6,561 bases of DNA from an uncultured Clostridia bacterium (GTDB lineage Bacteria; Bacillota; Clostridia; Christensenellales; UBA1242). This document shows, in pieces, positions 6,350 to 6,561 of the stretch. The position numbers and the translations under genes were made by a program. The notes beneath the pieces were generated by a model. That model worked only from the letters and a program-made list of their open reading frames with translations. It was not told where the DNA came from and ran no database searches. The stretch spans positions 1 through 6,561 of the forward strand of contig CALWAB010000090.1 in the NCBI GenBank assembly GCA_944372745.1, read 5' to 3'. How positions within the stretch are numbered: the stretch's first letter is position 1; every line of letters begins with the position of its first letter.

Positions 6350-6372
6350 CTAGGGGATGGAAAATCCCCTAG
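6350..6372. repeat. D3 palindrome (9-bp arms)
   Basis: ctaggggat (6350-6358) / atcccctag (6364-6372) with loop ggaaa. The lead-in actagggta is shared with D1. With D2 it bounds a 224-bp hairpin-ended block (6149-6372). Confidence 0.75.
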
Positions 6373-6561
6373 ACTTATATTTAAATATATTAATTAAAAA
6401 TCAAATCACTAAAAAGACATTGCAGAAAGTGGGCAGAAGAATGGTCTCAAGTAAAATGGCAAAGAAAGCGAGAACGAGCAAACAAACTATCGCACGCCCA
6501 TTTTGTTGCCAGAAAGACGAACAAAAGATGTTTTCACCAAAGCGTTTGTAATTGAAACAAG
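6373..6561. other. Unassigned right-edge sequence
   Basis: No gene is convincing here. On the plus strand a Lys-rich 64-codon frame ends at 6551, but its only ATG before the Lys-rich part lies inside the D3 palindrome and has no RBS. On the minus strand a frame entering from the right edge (6401-6559) ends in a hydrophobic stretch (VCLLVLAFFAILLETILL) before TGA. It could be the C-terminus of a membrane protein beginning outside the window. The two readings overlap and the strand cannot be settled. 6373-6400 is A/T-only filler apart from a few bases. Confidence 0.25.

Noticed and set aside
6357..6551. A 64-residue plus-strand protein
   Set aside because: Its ATG lies within the D3 palindrome, there is no RBS, the first 20 codons run through A/T filler, and the composition is not protein-like beyond Lys richness.

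Overview
The window is AT-rich and bacterial. Its two convincing genes point to a low-GC Gram-positive lineage (Bacillota, perhaps an uncultured Clostridia-type gut bacterium). That placement is inference from base composition, protein style and AGGA/GGAG ribosome binding sites. The standard code is in use: every Trp in both genes is TGG and no in-frame TGA occurs.

Layout. (1) Positions 1-3948, minus strand: one uninterrupted reading frame of 1316 codons whose 3' end lies beyond the left edge. Its first ~217 residues look like a four-helix CvpA-type membrane domain. The rest is a very long, acidic, mostly helical extracytoplasmic region with a degenerate repeat marked by a D/N-W motif. (2) Positions 3949-4742: a divergent intergenic region of almost 800 bp. 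It holds a promoter/RBS for the minus-strand gene, then about 540 bp of modular hairpin-forming repeats (4035-4570), then a good extended -10 promoter and a palindrome in front of the next gene. (3) Positions 4743-6098, plus strand: complete glmM (phosphoglucosamine mutase), which makes glucosamine-1-phosphate for UDP-GlcNAc and hence peptidoglycan. (4) Positions 6099-6372: more copies of the same repeat modules. (5) Positions 6373-6561: no gene I can assign.

The notable part is the repeat family around glmM. I distinguish four recurring modules. A is a 16-nt signature, gcgtacggcattggtc. B is a ~96-bp stem-loop unit that begins with A. C is a ~140-bp unit carrying a long hairpin, a GGGC/GCCC hairpin and a GACC/GGTC hairpin. 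D is a palindrome of the ctaggggat...atcccctag type. Copies differ by paired (compensatory) substitutions and by changes that keep G-U pairing, so the folded structure appears to be conserved, probably as RNA. Module order varies, as in the BOX elements of pneumococcus. A separate ~65-bp segment ending in a D hairpin occurs in inverted orientation on both sides of glmM.

The two genes probably both serve the cell envelope, one as a membrane/surface protein and one in wall-precursor synthesis. They are divergent, have separate promoters and need not be co-regulated.
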